In this document: piece after piece, positions 1-5,754 of the stretch | How positions within the stretch are numbered: the first letter of the stretch is position 1 | Layout: the number at the start of each line of letters is the position of its first letter | Source of the DNA: Desulfurococcales archaeon | Lineage (GTDB): Archaea > Thermoproteota > Thermoprotei_A > Sulfolobales > NBVN01 | DNA length: 7,940 nucleotides | Reading direction: 5' to 3' | NCBI GenBank assembly: GCA_021160415.1 | Contig: JAGHCP010000004.1 | Coordinates: forward strand, 1 to 7,940 | Made by a program: the position numbers and the translations under genes | The notes under the pieces: model-generated | What the model saw: the letters and a program-made list of their open reading frames with translations, nothing else | What the model was told of the DNA's origin: nothing | Databases searched by the model: none

Positions 1-522
1 AAAGAACTACTGATAATAGGTCCGCCTGGCCTAGAGGAGTTCATTAAGGTGTCTGGACCGCACCTATTTACAGGCCTTGACTTCAGATTCACCGTGAAGG
101 AAGTCAGACCCTTGAAGGAATTTTCGGTGGGTCAGCTTAAACTGGTCCCTTATGAAGCATGTCACCGAATAAGCGATGCGTACGGGTTAGCAGTAATGAC
201 TAGTGAAGGGGTTAAAGTCGGTTTTTCCGGCGACACAGCTGAGCCGTGCGAAACCCTACTCCAAGGACTGAATGGCGTTGAAGTACTTGTTCACGAGGCA
301 ACATGTGATGAGGAACATTCGGAGGTCTGCAGGACGTACGGTCACTCAACAAACTTCGACGCAGCCCATGCTGCCGAGCGCCTTAGCTCTCAAGCGTTAA
401 TTCTGTACCACATCGACGAATTCTTTAACTCAGGCTTGAGGGAGGAGGCAGAAGAGATTAAGGCTCGATACACCTTCAAGCTCTACATACCTAGTGATGG
501 GGAATGGATCTCCTTCACTTAG
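1..522 (+). CDS. RNase Z-like metallo-beta-lactamase-fold hydrolase, C-terminal part (5' end outside window)
   Basis: The frame is open from the first base, so the 173 visible residues are the C-terminal part; the in-frame GTG at 49 is not a credible start. Visible residues include GPPG (7-10), a His in CHRISDAYGL (H55), SGDT with a metal-ligand Asp (D78), HEAT (98-101), GHST (114-117) and a late His in ILYHIDEF (H137). This order is typical of the RNase Z branch of the zinc-dependent metallo-beta-lactamase superfamily, whose members cut tRNA 3' trailers or other phosphodiesters. The usual HxHxDH motif would lie outside the window. Between GPPG and H55 I see no long flexible arm such as canonical tRNase Z uses to grip tRNA, so a different substrate is possible. 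The stop TAG lies inside the 3' end of the gene on the other strand (8-base overlap). The superfamily is firm; the substrate is unknown. Confidence 0.85.
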   Translation, partial: KELLIIGPPGLEEFIKVSGPHLFTGLDFRFTVKEVRPLKEFSVGQLKLVPYEACHRISDAYGLAVMTSEGVKVGFSGDTAEPCETLLQGLNGVEVLVHEATCDEEHSEVCRTYGHSTNFDAAHAAERLSSQALILYHIDEFFNSGLREEAEEIKARYTFKLYIPSDGEWISFT

Positions 523-1174
523 AGGAGCTGTTCATTAGCGGCCACCAGGCATGTCCGTGACAATGGCCTACTGGTTGCCCCCACGCCCTATAGGGCACAT
601 CCTGAGTAGGAAGGTCAATTTCTATTAAAGTGGGAACACCCTCTAACGTGCCTGACCATCTGAGGCCGTTCCTCAACTCGGTGAAATGGTTCTCAATGAG
701 ATCGAGGCTATTAGGGGTTAGAAACCAGAGAAAGTCTGCGTACTGTTGACCATCGCTGACCCAGACCTTATTGTAGACGCGGAAACCTACCTCGACTGAG
801 CCGTTAGGGAGGCACTCAATACTTACAGTGCTGTGTGAAATGCCTCTAAGGTATTTCTCATTAATTTCTTGAAGGAGTGATGGCTCTATACGCGGTAAAA
901 TCCGAGTGCAGGCATTGCCTGTGTTGACACCGCCGTAGTGAATGCTTTCCTTGAAAACCATCGCTGAGCCGTTCACAACTATCTTCACTACCCTCCACTC
1001 AGGGACTAATGGAGACTTGGTTGCCGTTAATGGTGTGGAAGCCGGGAATGCAGGGGTAGTTGATGACGGAGTTACTGTGGTATGGGGTCGCTCTGAAGGA
1101 GTACCTAAGTATACAAACGCTATTGCTAAACCAATTAGCACCAGTAAGAAAACGAGTATGTATTTGATTTCCAT
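515..1174 (-). CDS. Membrane-anchored extracytoplasmic protein of unknown function
   Basis: The protein is 219 residues and I do not recognise its family. Residues 5-24 form one strongly hydrophobic segment after a short MEIK start, reading as a signal anchor. Residues 25-56 are rich in Thr, Ser and Pro, a typical stalk of archaeal surface proteins. The rest is a predicted soluble domain outside the cell with N-glycosylation sequons at N68, N124 and N215, and three cysteines (C89, C121, C205). Near the C terminus is H204-C-H206-G-H208 followed by two Trp, which could bind a metal. The ATG at 1174 sits directly before the hydrophobic segment. The gene follows the aminotransferase on the same strand after 48 bases, so read-through is possible, though a weak TATA-like stretch lies in the gap. 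Its last bases overlap the hydrolase gene tail to tail. The anchor is confident; no function is assigned. Confidence 0.72.
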   Translation of the reverse strand: MEIKYILVFLLVLIGLAIAFVYLGTPSERPHTTVTPSSTTPAFPASTPLTATKSPLVPEWRVVKIVVNGSAMVFKESIHYGGVNTGNACTRILPRIEPSLLQEINEKYLRGISHSTVSIECLPNGSVEVGFRVYNKVWVSDGQQYADFLWFLTPNSLDLIENHFTELRNGLRWSGTLEGVPTLIEIDLPTQDVPYRAWGQPVGHCHGHAWWPLMNSSSK

Positions 1175-1203
1175 GATCTCTCAATATAGAGACTGCTTAA
1201 GGG

Positions 1204-1210
1204 AAAAATA
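1204..1210 (-). promoter_or_regulatory. Weak TATA-like element ahead of the membrane protein gene
   Basis: Read on the minus strand this is TATTTTT, centred about 33 bases ahead of the ATG at 1174. That would put the transcript start near 1181 with a leader of a few bases. A GAGAG stretch three bases before the ATG could be a poor ribosome binding site. It is the only promoter candidate in the 48-base gap after the aminotransferase stop, and co-transcription with that gene is equally possible. Confidence 0.3.
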
Positions 1211-1223
1211 CGCTTAACCCTAA

Positions 1224-2570
1224 CTACCAACCTACCACCACTTTAAGGGCCTCATCCCCTACTGCGCCGTTCTCCACGTCCTCAATGGCCTGCTCAAGAA
1301 TGTTGATCCCCTCCATCAGAAGTTCCTCAGAGATGTTTATCGGTGGCTGGATTCTCAATACGTTACCATTAACCGAAAGAACTAGGACACCCAGTTGGTA
1401 GGCTCTATAAACAACTTTCTTGGCTTCATCCACAGCTCGCTCCTTAGTTTCAGGATCCTTAACCAGATCAACTCCAATCATTAAGCCCTTACCTCTAACA
1501 TCCCCTACGAGGGGGTGTTTTCGTGCGAAATCCCTAAGTTCTTTAAGTGCTTTATAACCTAGGTAAGCAGCTCTCTCAACAAGTCCTTCCTCCTCAATAA
1601 CTCGGATTGTCGCTAAGCCCGCAGAGCAAGCCACGGGGTTCCCACTCAATGTGAAGGCTAGGGACATCGTGGGCAGAGAATCCATGATCTCCGCCTTGCC
1701 GACCACGGCACTCAATGGGAGGCCGCCTCCCAAAGGTTTTCCTAAAAGGACAAGGTCGGGCTCAATGCCGTCATACTGATACGCAAACCACTTTCCTGTC
1801 CTACCCAACCCTGTTTGAATTTCATCAACTATAACCGGTGCATTGACCCTTTCAGCTTGTTTCTTAACCTCCCTCAAGAATCCCTCACTAGGCACCACAA
1901 TCCCGGAATCGCCTTGGAGAGGCTCCACTATGAATGCTGCTGGTTGAACCCTCTTCTCCACCAATTCATCTACAAACGCTTTCATGAACTTAACAGCTTC
2001 CCGTCCACAGTCATCCACATCACCGAAAGGGCATCTGTAAGGATCCGGGTAGGGAAGGCACGCTACCGCCTTCCCACAGTTAACGGCTTCGCAAACCTGC
2101 CTCTCAAGATCAATGCAGGAAGATGAAGCGCTTAGGTCAAATACACCATGAAAGTCACCCTCAAAGGAAACTATTAAGTCGTTTCCACTCCATGCCTTGA
2201 CAAGCATCAATGCGGACTCGGAAGCATCCGACCCGCTTAAACCGTAAAGAATTTTCCCATCTTCAACCCCAGTGATTTCAAGTAGCTTCTCACCTAACTC
2301 AAGTGCGGGGAAGTTCATCCCGTACATGTATGTGTAGTGCAGTACTCTCCTCGCTTGACTGCACACCGCCTCAACAACTTTAGGATGATTGTAACCCACA
2401 ATCATAGTTGCTCCGCTGCTTGAGAGATCCAGAAAATATTTTCCGGAGGCCGACCTAACTTTACTCCCTGAAGCTTCAACAATTACTTCAGGAACGTAAT
2501 GTGTTCGGTTACTTCTGCTGAAAATGCTTAGATAACGCCTAAACATTTCCTCTCCGATGACGACTCCCAT
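1224..2570 (-). CDS. PLP-dependent class III aminotransferase (acetylornithine/ornithine/4-aminobutyrate transaminase family)
   Basis: A cytosolic fold-type I PLP enzyme that moves an amino group between an amino acid and a 2-oxoacid; some archaeal relatives act as amino-acid racemases. Numbering from the ATG at 2570 (448 residues): FLDLSSSGATMIVGYNHP near 46-63, the cofactor-phosphate loop SGSDAS (112-117), FEGDFHG (136-142) with the aromatic-His pair that stacks on the ring, EPLQGDSGI (216-224), VDEIQTGLGRTGK (248-260) with the Asp that pairs with the pyridine nitrogen, GKPLGGGLP with the Schiff-base Lys (K278), and SGNPVACSAG (309-318). Length is normal. An ATG at 2591 would add seven residues, but a TATA box directly upstream of it points to transcription starting at about 2570, so I prefer the leaderless inner ATG. 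A third ATG at 2546 follows a GGAG and cannot be excluded. The PYPDPYRCPFG segment resembles archaeal members of this family. Exact substrate not determinable. Confidence 0.93.
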   Translation of the reverse strand: MGVVIGEEMFRRYLSIFSRSNRTHYVPEVIVEASGSKVRSASGKYFLDLSSSGATMIVGYNHPKVVEAVCSQARRVLHYTYMYGMNFPALELGEKLLEITGVEDGKILYGLSGSDASESALMLVKAWSGNDLIVSFEGDFHGVFDLSASSSCIDLERQVCEAVNCGKAVACLPYPDPYRCPFGDVDDCGREAVKFMKAFVDELVEKRVQPAAFIVEPLQGDSGIVVPSEGFLREVKKQAERVNAPVIVDEIQTGLGRTGKWFAYQYDGIEPDLVLLGKPLGGGLPLSAVVGKAEIMDSLPTMSLAFTLSGNPVACSAGLATIRVIEEEGLVERAAYLGYKALKELRDFARKHPLVGDVRGKGLMIGVDLVKDPETKERAVDEAKKVVYRAYQLGVLVLSVNGNVLRIQPPINISEELLMEGINILEQAIEDVENGAVGDEALKVVVGW

Positions 2571-2591
2571 GTAACTACAGGTCTCCCACAT

Positions 2592-2599
2592 ATTTAAAC
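2592..2599 (-). promoter_or_regulatory. TATA box for the aminotransferase gene, indicating a leaderless start
   Basis: On the minus strand the sequence is GTTTAAAT, centred 25-26 bases ahead of the ATG at 2570. That is the usual spacing between an archaeal TATA box and the transcript start, so the first transcribed base would be the A of that ATG. The longer start at 2591 would then lie upstream of the transcript start. Confidence 0.6.
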
Positions 2600-2622
2600 C
2601 CTAGCCGGGTGCTGAAGTAGTT

Positions 2623-2647
2623 AAAAAATTCACGTGGTGAAGATTTT
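2623..2647. promoter_or_regulatory. Candidate operator: imperfect inverted repeat in the divergent promoter region
   Basis: Two 11-base arms, AAAAAATTCAC and GTGAAGATTTT, flank a three-base GTG spacer and match at 9 of 11 positions; the inner five bases (TTCAC/GTGAA) are perfect. The site lies about 24 bases from the aminotransferase TATA box and about 14 from the regulator's TATA box, so one bound dimer could affect both promoters. A winged-helix dimer of the adjacent GbsR/MarR type would be expected to read such a site. That the neighbouring regulator binds here is inference. Confidence 0.45.
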
Positions 2648-2661
2648 TCTGTAAAGTTAAT

Positions 2662-2669
2662 AATAAATA
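2662..2669 (+). promoter_or_regulatory. TATA box for the regulator-DUF72 gene pair
   Basis: The sequence AATAAATA is centred about 26 bases ahead of the GTG at 2691. This spacing again predicts a transcript that begins at or next to the start codon. There is no convincing ribosome binding site before either the GTG at 2691 or the ATG at 2703, which agrees with leaderless translation. Confidence 0.55.
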
Positions 2670-2690
2670 CCTAGTCATCAAAATATCTGA

Positions 2691-3182
2691 GTGGATAAAA
2701 AGATGGCTAAAAGAAGAGATCATTCCCAGGTTGATGAGAGAGCTATCTCAATAGTTGTTAACTTGCTCACGAGGTGGGGTTTGTCTTATAGGGATAGTTT
2801 AGTATACGCGTATCTATTGCTAAGCCCTAAGGAGGAGTTAAACATGAACGAACTTTCGGAACTCACAGGCCTCAGTCCTTCATCGATTTCGTACTCATTG
2901 AAACACCTCAAGGACAGGTATTTTGTTGAGCTCTCAAGGAAGGATGGAAGAACCAAGTACTATGTAGCTAAGCCAATGTTCTACAGGAACTTCATAAAGC
3001 AGCCTATGGAGCTCCTTAACGCTATGGTTCTCCCCTTAATGGTTAGGTTGAGGGAAATCAGGGATGAAACAGACGATGCGAGGTACTCCGAGAGGTTGGA
3101 TGAAATCCTTGATGAATTAAGTAAGCTTAAATGCATACTTGAGAAAATTATCGAGATCGAGCAGAGTGAAGCCTGCTCCTAA
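2691..3182 (+). CDS. GbsR/MarR-type winged-helix transcriptional regulator
   Basis: A 163-residue DNA-binding protein. Residues 33-95 form a winged helix of the GbsR/MarR kind: LSYRDSLVYAYLLLSPKE, then NELSELTGLSPSSISYSLKHLK as helix-turn-helix, then a wing around LSRKDGRTKYYVAKP. Residues 106-158 are charged and heptad-like and probably form the dimerisation coiled coil. Family members usually act as dimeric repressors; bacterial GbsR responds to choline, but nothing here shows the effector. The GTG at 2691 lies 26 bases after a TATA box and suits a leaderless transcript; the ATG at 2703 would remove four residues. The gene is divergent from the aminotransferase and shares a short region holding a palindrome, so autoregulation plus control of the aminotransferase is a reasonable inference. 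The DUF72 gene follows after nine bases, so the two are probably one operon. Confidence 0.85.
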   Translation: MDKKMAKRRDHSQVDERAISIVVNLLTRWGLSYRDSLVYAYLLLSPKEELNMNELSELTGLSPSSISYSLKHLKDRYFVELSRKDGRTKYYVAKPMFYRNFIKQPMELLNAMVLPLMVRLREIRDETDDARYSERLDEILDELSKLKCILEKIIEIEQSEACS

Positions 3183-3191
3183 TCAGGTAAA

Positions 3192-3905
3192 ATGCCGATG
3201 GACATCTATGTAGGTACGAGTGGGTGGGCATATTTCTGGAACCCTGATGGGCTTGACTGGTATATACGTTTCTCGGGACTGAATGCAGTCGAACTTAACG
3301 CAAGCTTCTATAGGTTCCCCTACCCTAACCAAGTGAAATCCTGGGCCAGGAAATCAGAGAGCTCGAGGCTCAGGTGGGCTGTTAAAATCCATAGATCAAT
3401 AACGCATAGGAGGGTATTAGGAGAATCATCCTTTGAAATAATGGGGAGATTCCTTCAGAGAATGGAGCCCCTTGATCCCTACATCGATTTTTACTTAGCT
3501 CAACTACCTCCGAGGGTTAAACCAACAACGCACTTCCTGCAGAACTTAGAGAGGTTCTCAGATCGCGTAGATCTGGGGTGGAGATTAGCTGTGGAGTTCA
3601 GATCGCTCGAGTGGTTCAGGGAAGAGTGGGTTGATAGACTGCGTGGCCTTCAAATCACGTACGTCAGCGTGGACTCCCCTCAAACCACATTCCTGGGGAG
3701 GTCGGGCCCTTACACTTATCTAAGGCTGCATGGGAGAAGCGCTTGGTACTCGCATCTCTACAGCACAGAAGAGCTCCACGAGATCTGTGAAAGAATTATC
3801 CGTTTAGGAGGTGACGCTGCTTACGTGTTTTTCAATAACGACCACGGGATGCTCCAGAACAGTAGGGAGGCCCTCATCCTTCTAAGGAATATTGCAAAGG
3901 CCTAA
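3192..3905 (+). CDS. DUF72 (YecE-like) TIM-barrel protein
   Basis: A 237-residue cytosolic protein of the DUF72 family, a TIM-barrel family found widely in bacteria and archaea whose biochemical activity is not established to my knowledge. Family marks are in order: IYVGTSGWAY (5-14), NAVELNASFYRFP (31-43), WAVKIHRSITH (62-72), AQLPP (103-107), LAVEFRSLEW (132-141), TYLRLHGR (175-182) and VFFNNDHGM (212-220). Length is typical. Two ATGs, at 3192 and 3198, are possible; AGGT at 3185-3188 is close to the first and slightly far from the second, and both keep the first strand intact. It starts nine bases after the regulator stop and is probably co-transcribed. Its stop overlaps the stop of the small helical protein gene on the other strand by four bases. 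The family call is strong; function remains open. Confidence 0.92.
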   Translation: MPMDIYVGTSGWAYFWNPDGLDWYIRFSGLNAVELNASFYRFPYPNQVKSWARKSESSRLRWAVKIHRSITHRRVLGESSFEIMGRFLQRMEPLDPYIDFYLAQLPPRVKPTTHFLQNLERFSDRVDLGWRLAVEFRSLEWFREEWVDRLRGLQITYVSVDSPQTTFLGRSGPYTYLRLHGRSAWYSHLYSTEELHEICERIIRLGGDAAYVFFNNDHGMLQNSREALILLRNIAKA

Positions 3906-4225
3906 TCAGCACCTATAAGTTTCTTGAACTTATCGTACTCGTCATTTCTTAAGGCCTCAACAGCGTCCTGAAGAGCGTCAGGGTCCTCTACTAAACCCTT
4001 AAGCATCGACTTAAGCAGTAAGGTTATGGCGACCTCGTCGTCCATAGTGTACTCCCTCAGGAGCTTCATTACGCTTTCAGGGTTCATGATCAGGATGTGG
4101 TAGAACGGCTTTCCGAACATAGCTGTGGTGGCTGAGTTTAAAGCCATGAACGCGCCTATGAATTCCTTCCTGAATATCTCTTCAGCCCTCCTCACTCTGC
4201 CTTTCAGTGTTTCAGGAATCTTCAC
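3902..4225 (-). CDS. Small, predicted all-helical protein translationally coupled to the KaiC-like ATPase
   Basis: A 107-residue soluble protein without recognised family. It has no cysteine, no membrane segment and no signal peptide, and its residue pattern suggests four or five amphipathic helices: basic near the N terminus (ETLKGRVRRAEEIFRKEF), mixed hydrophobic in the middle (FYHILIMNPESVMKLLREY, VAITLLLKSMLKGLVED), and acidic-to-basic at the end. The start is GTG at 4225, whose first base is the last base of the ATPase stop (TAGTG). A GGTGA ribosome binding site at 4232-4236 with six bases of spacing supports this start. Such a one-base overlap usually means co-translation, so a subunit, adaptor or regulator of the ATPase is the most likely role. 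That is inference from position only. Its stop overlaps the DUF72 stop by four bases tail to tail. Confidence 0.78.
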   Translation of the reverse strand: MKIPETLKGRVRRAEEIFRKEFIGAFMALNSATTAMFGKPFYHILIMNPESVMKLLREYTMDDEVAITLLLKSMLKGLVEDPDALQDAVEALRNDEYDKFKKLIGAD

Positions 4226-5664
4226 TACTCCTCACCAACCTCCTTGAAGGCCTCCCTGATGCATTCCATAGCCGTATCGAAGTCGATCACGTATGGCCTG
4301 CTTCCTACCTTCCAAACTATGTCGTAGGGTCTAAGCTCCCCTGAGAACTTCCCGCTAGGTTCGCTATACCTTTCCTCAATCACGAAATCAGATATGTTCC
4401 TGAGAAGTGAGGTTATGTGAGGGTCGACATCAGAGTAAATCATAATCGCCCATACGTTGCTAGACTTACAGTATTGGAGCACGTTGAATAAATACGCGAA
4501 GGACTTGAGCTTGTCCTCAAATAAAGTGAAGAACATGTCAACACCGTCGAGAAGTAGGATGTCGGGCTGGGACTCCCTGATTAGGTCAATTAGTTGATGG
4601 GTGAGCTCCTCCAAGCTGTATCCTGTCGGATTAAATGCCTTATAACTCACGACACTAGCCTTAACGGCTGGAATTATTTGATCTAGACCTAAATACTCCA
4701 GCTCCTCCATGAAGTAATGGAGGGCCTCATCAACTACGTACTTAAAGCTTATGAAGGAAGCTCTCAAGCCCTCATCAATAACTGTCCTTATAAATGGAAT
4801 AAATGACAAGGGAATACCCCTAGCTTTTACAGGGATTATTACGGATGTAATCATTCCTCTCTGAACATGTCCTTTCAGCGCCTTGTCAAGAATTCTGCAT
4901 GGAGGGGTCAAGGTCAGGTTCAGGTCTAAACCTTCCGCGCCTTCAAACACTGGAGGAAGGAAAACCCTTATGCCTTCACCCTTCCTTATTGTGAAGGGCA
5001 TCTCGGCCACGTGGAGAGGTGACCCCCTGACCTTCCTGATCTCCATAATCCTGACGAGCTTTGATTTCTCGACCCTGTGCCTCATCATTATCACTATATC
5101 GGCGACGAACTCCGCGTCCTCAATAGGGAGTTTGACCGCGGTGTAGGGTAGCTCAGCTATTGTGACCATAACTCCCTTAATGGCTTTTGCGAGGGTCCCC
5201 AGGAAGTTCTGGAGAACAGCCCTGAGGCCTGAAGATCCCCTAGAAAAGATAGATATTATGGAAGTTATGCTATCCACAACTACGAGTCTGTACTTACCTC
5301 TGACAGCTTCTTCGTAGATCATTGATGATAAATCCGCTAGGCCTGAACCCTCAGTAAGTATAGGGAGCCTTAAATACTTGAAGAGCCCTTCCGCCTCAAG
5401 CTCACGGAAGTCGAACCCTAACCTGCCCATGAAGTTCATGAATTTATCCTTGTCCTCTATGAAGGATATGTATAGGCAGGGTATACCTCTAGAAGCGTTC
5501 TTGTAGCACATAGATGAGGCGAAAGTTGTTTTCCCTGCTCCGGGATGCCCCGCGATAAGCATCATGGTTCCTGGAATAAGGACGTCAGGGAAAACCTCGT
5601 CGAGCGTTTCAACACCGAAAATTATTTTACCATCCCCTCTCGACAACTTCACCACCCTTTTCAT
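4225..5664 (-). CDS. KaiC/RAD55-like RecA-fold ATPase with a degenerate second domain
   Basis: A 479-residue protein of the KaiC-like branch of RecA-fold ATPases. Domain one (about 1-235) has GHPGAGKT as Walker A (39-46, K45), an acidic pair E70-D71 after YISFI where KaiC proteins have the catalytic carboxylates, and RLVVVDS as Walker B (126-132, D131). Domain two (about 255-470) keeps a Walker-B-like DILLLDGVD (368-376) and the RecA strand pattern, but where Walker A should be (about 274-284) it reads SVIIPVKARGI, without the Gly-Lys-Thr loop. ATP hydrolysis is therefore expected only in domain one, with domain two structural or regulatory. The ATG at 5664 has an in-frame stop three codons upstream. 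The following small gene overlaps the stop by one base. Relatives act in signalling, motility, DNA repair or gas-vesicle control, but I cannot choose among these. Confidence 0.88.
   Translation of the reverse strand: MKRVVKLSRGDGKIIFGVETLDEVFPDVLIPGTMMLIAGHPGAGKTTFASSMCYKNASRGIPCLYISFIEDKDKFMNFMGRLGFDFRELEAEGLFKYLRLPILTEGSGLADLSSMIYEEAVRGKYRLVVVDSITSIISIFSRGSSGLRAVLQNFLGTLAKAIKGVMVTIAELPYTAVKLPIEDAEFVADIVIMMRHRVEKSKLVRIMEIRKVRGSPLHVAEMPFTIRKGEGIRVFLPPVFEGAEGLDLNLTLTPPCRILDKALKGHVQRGMITSVIIPVKARGIPLSFIPFIRTVIDEGLRASFISFKYVVDEALHYFMEELEYLGLDQIIPAVKASVVSYKAFNPTGYSLEELTHQLIDLIRESQPDILLLDGVDMFFTLFEDKLKSFAYLFNVLQYCKSSNVWAIMIYSDVDPHITSLLRNISDFVIEERYSEPSGKFSGELRPYDIVWKVGSRPYVIDFDTAMECIREAFKEVGEE
4232..4236 (-). 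promoter_or_regulatory. Shine-Dalgarno site for the small helical protein
   Basis: On the minus strand GGTGA lies inside the last codons of the ATPase gene, six bases before the GTG start at 4225. The match to the archaeal 16S 3' end and the spacing decide this start and support translational coupling. Confidence 0.65.
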
Positions 5665-5678
5665 CGACTTTCAAGGCG

Positions 5679-5694
5679 CTACATAATGCTCCTT
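5679..5694 (-). promoter_or_regulatory. Ribosome binding site followed by a start-stop pair (ATGTAG) in the ATPase leader
   Basis: On the minus strand AAGGAG (5689-5694) is followed after four bases by ATG (5682-5684) and immediately by TAG (5679-5681). The true ATPase ATG at 5664 lies 15 bases after the TAG and has no good ribosome binding site of its own. The pair could recruit a ribosome that re-starts downstream, but this depends on the transcript start lying upstream of 5694. Confidence 0.25.
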
Positions 5695-5746
5695 GCTATT
5701 TCTTAAGGGAAGGGTATAAGAATTGTTTCACGTTAAAGACGGCATT

Positions 5747-5754
5747 GTTATTTA
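5747..5754 (-). promoter_or_regulatory. Candidate TATA box for the ATPase gene pair
   Basis: The minus-strand sequence TTAAATAA covers the stop codon of the glycosyltransferase gene and would place the transcript start near 5724, giving a leader of about 60 bases. A second, weaker candidate, TTATAC at 5714-5719, would start the transcript near 5690 with a shorter leader. I cannot decide between them by eye. Confidence 0.35.

Noticed and set aside
942..1217. Open frames of 61-91 codons around 942-1217
   Set aside because: They lie across the membrane protein gene in other frames, show no family signature, and the main frame has a clear signal anchor and its own start.
1815..2126. 103-codon plus-strand frame inside the aminotransferase
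   Set aside because: It is antisense to a strongly conserved enzyme core, with no recognisable motifs or ribosome binding site.
2631..2636. CACGTG hexamer read as an E-box-like palindrome
   Set aside because: The better symmetry is centred on the adjacent GTG spacer with longer arms; eukaryotic E-box logic does not apply here.
4883..5146. 87-codon plus-strand frame opposite the KaiC-like ATPase
   Set aside because: Shadow of the conserved ATPase frame; composition reflects the complement of its codons.
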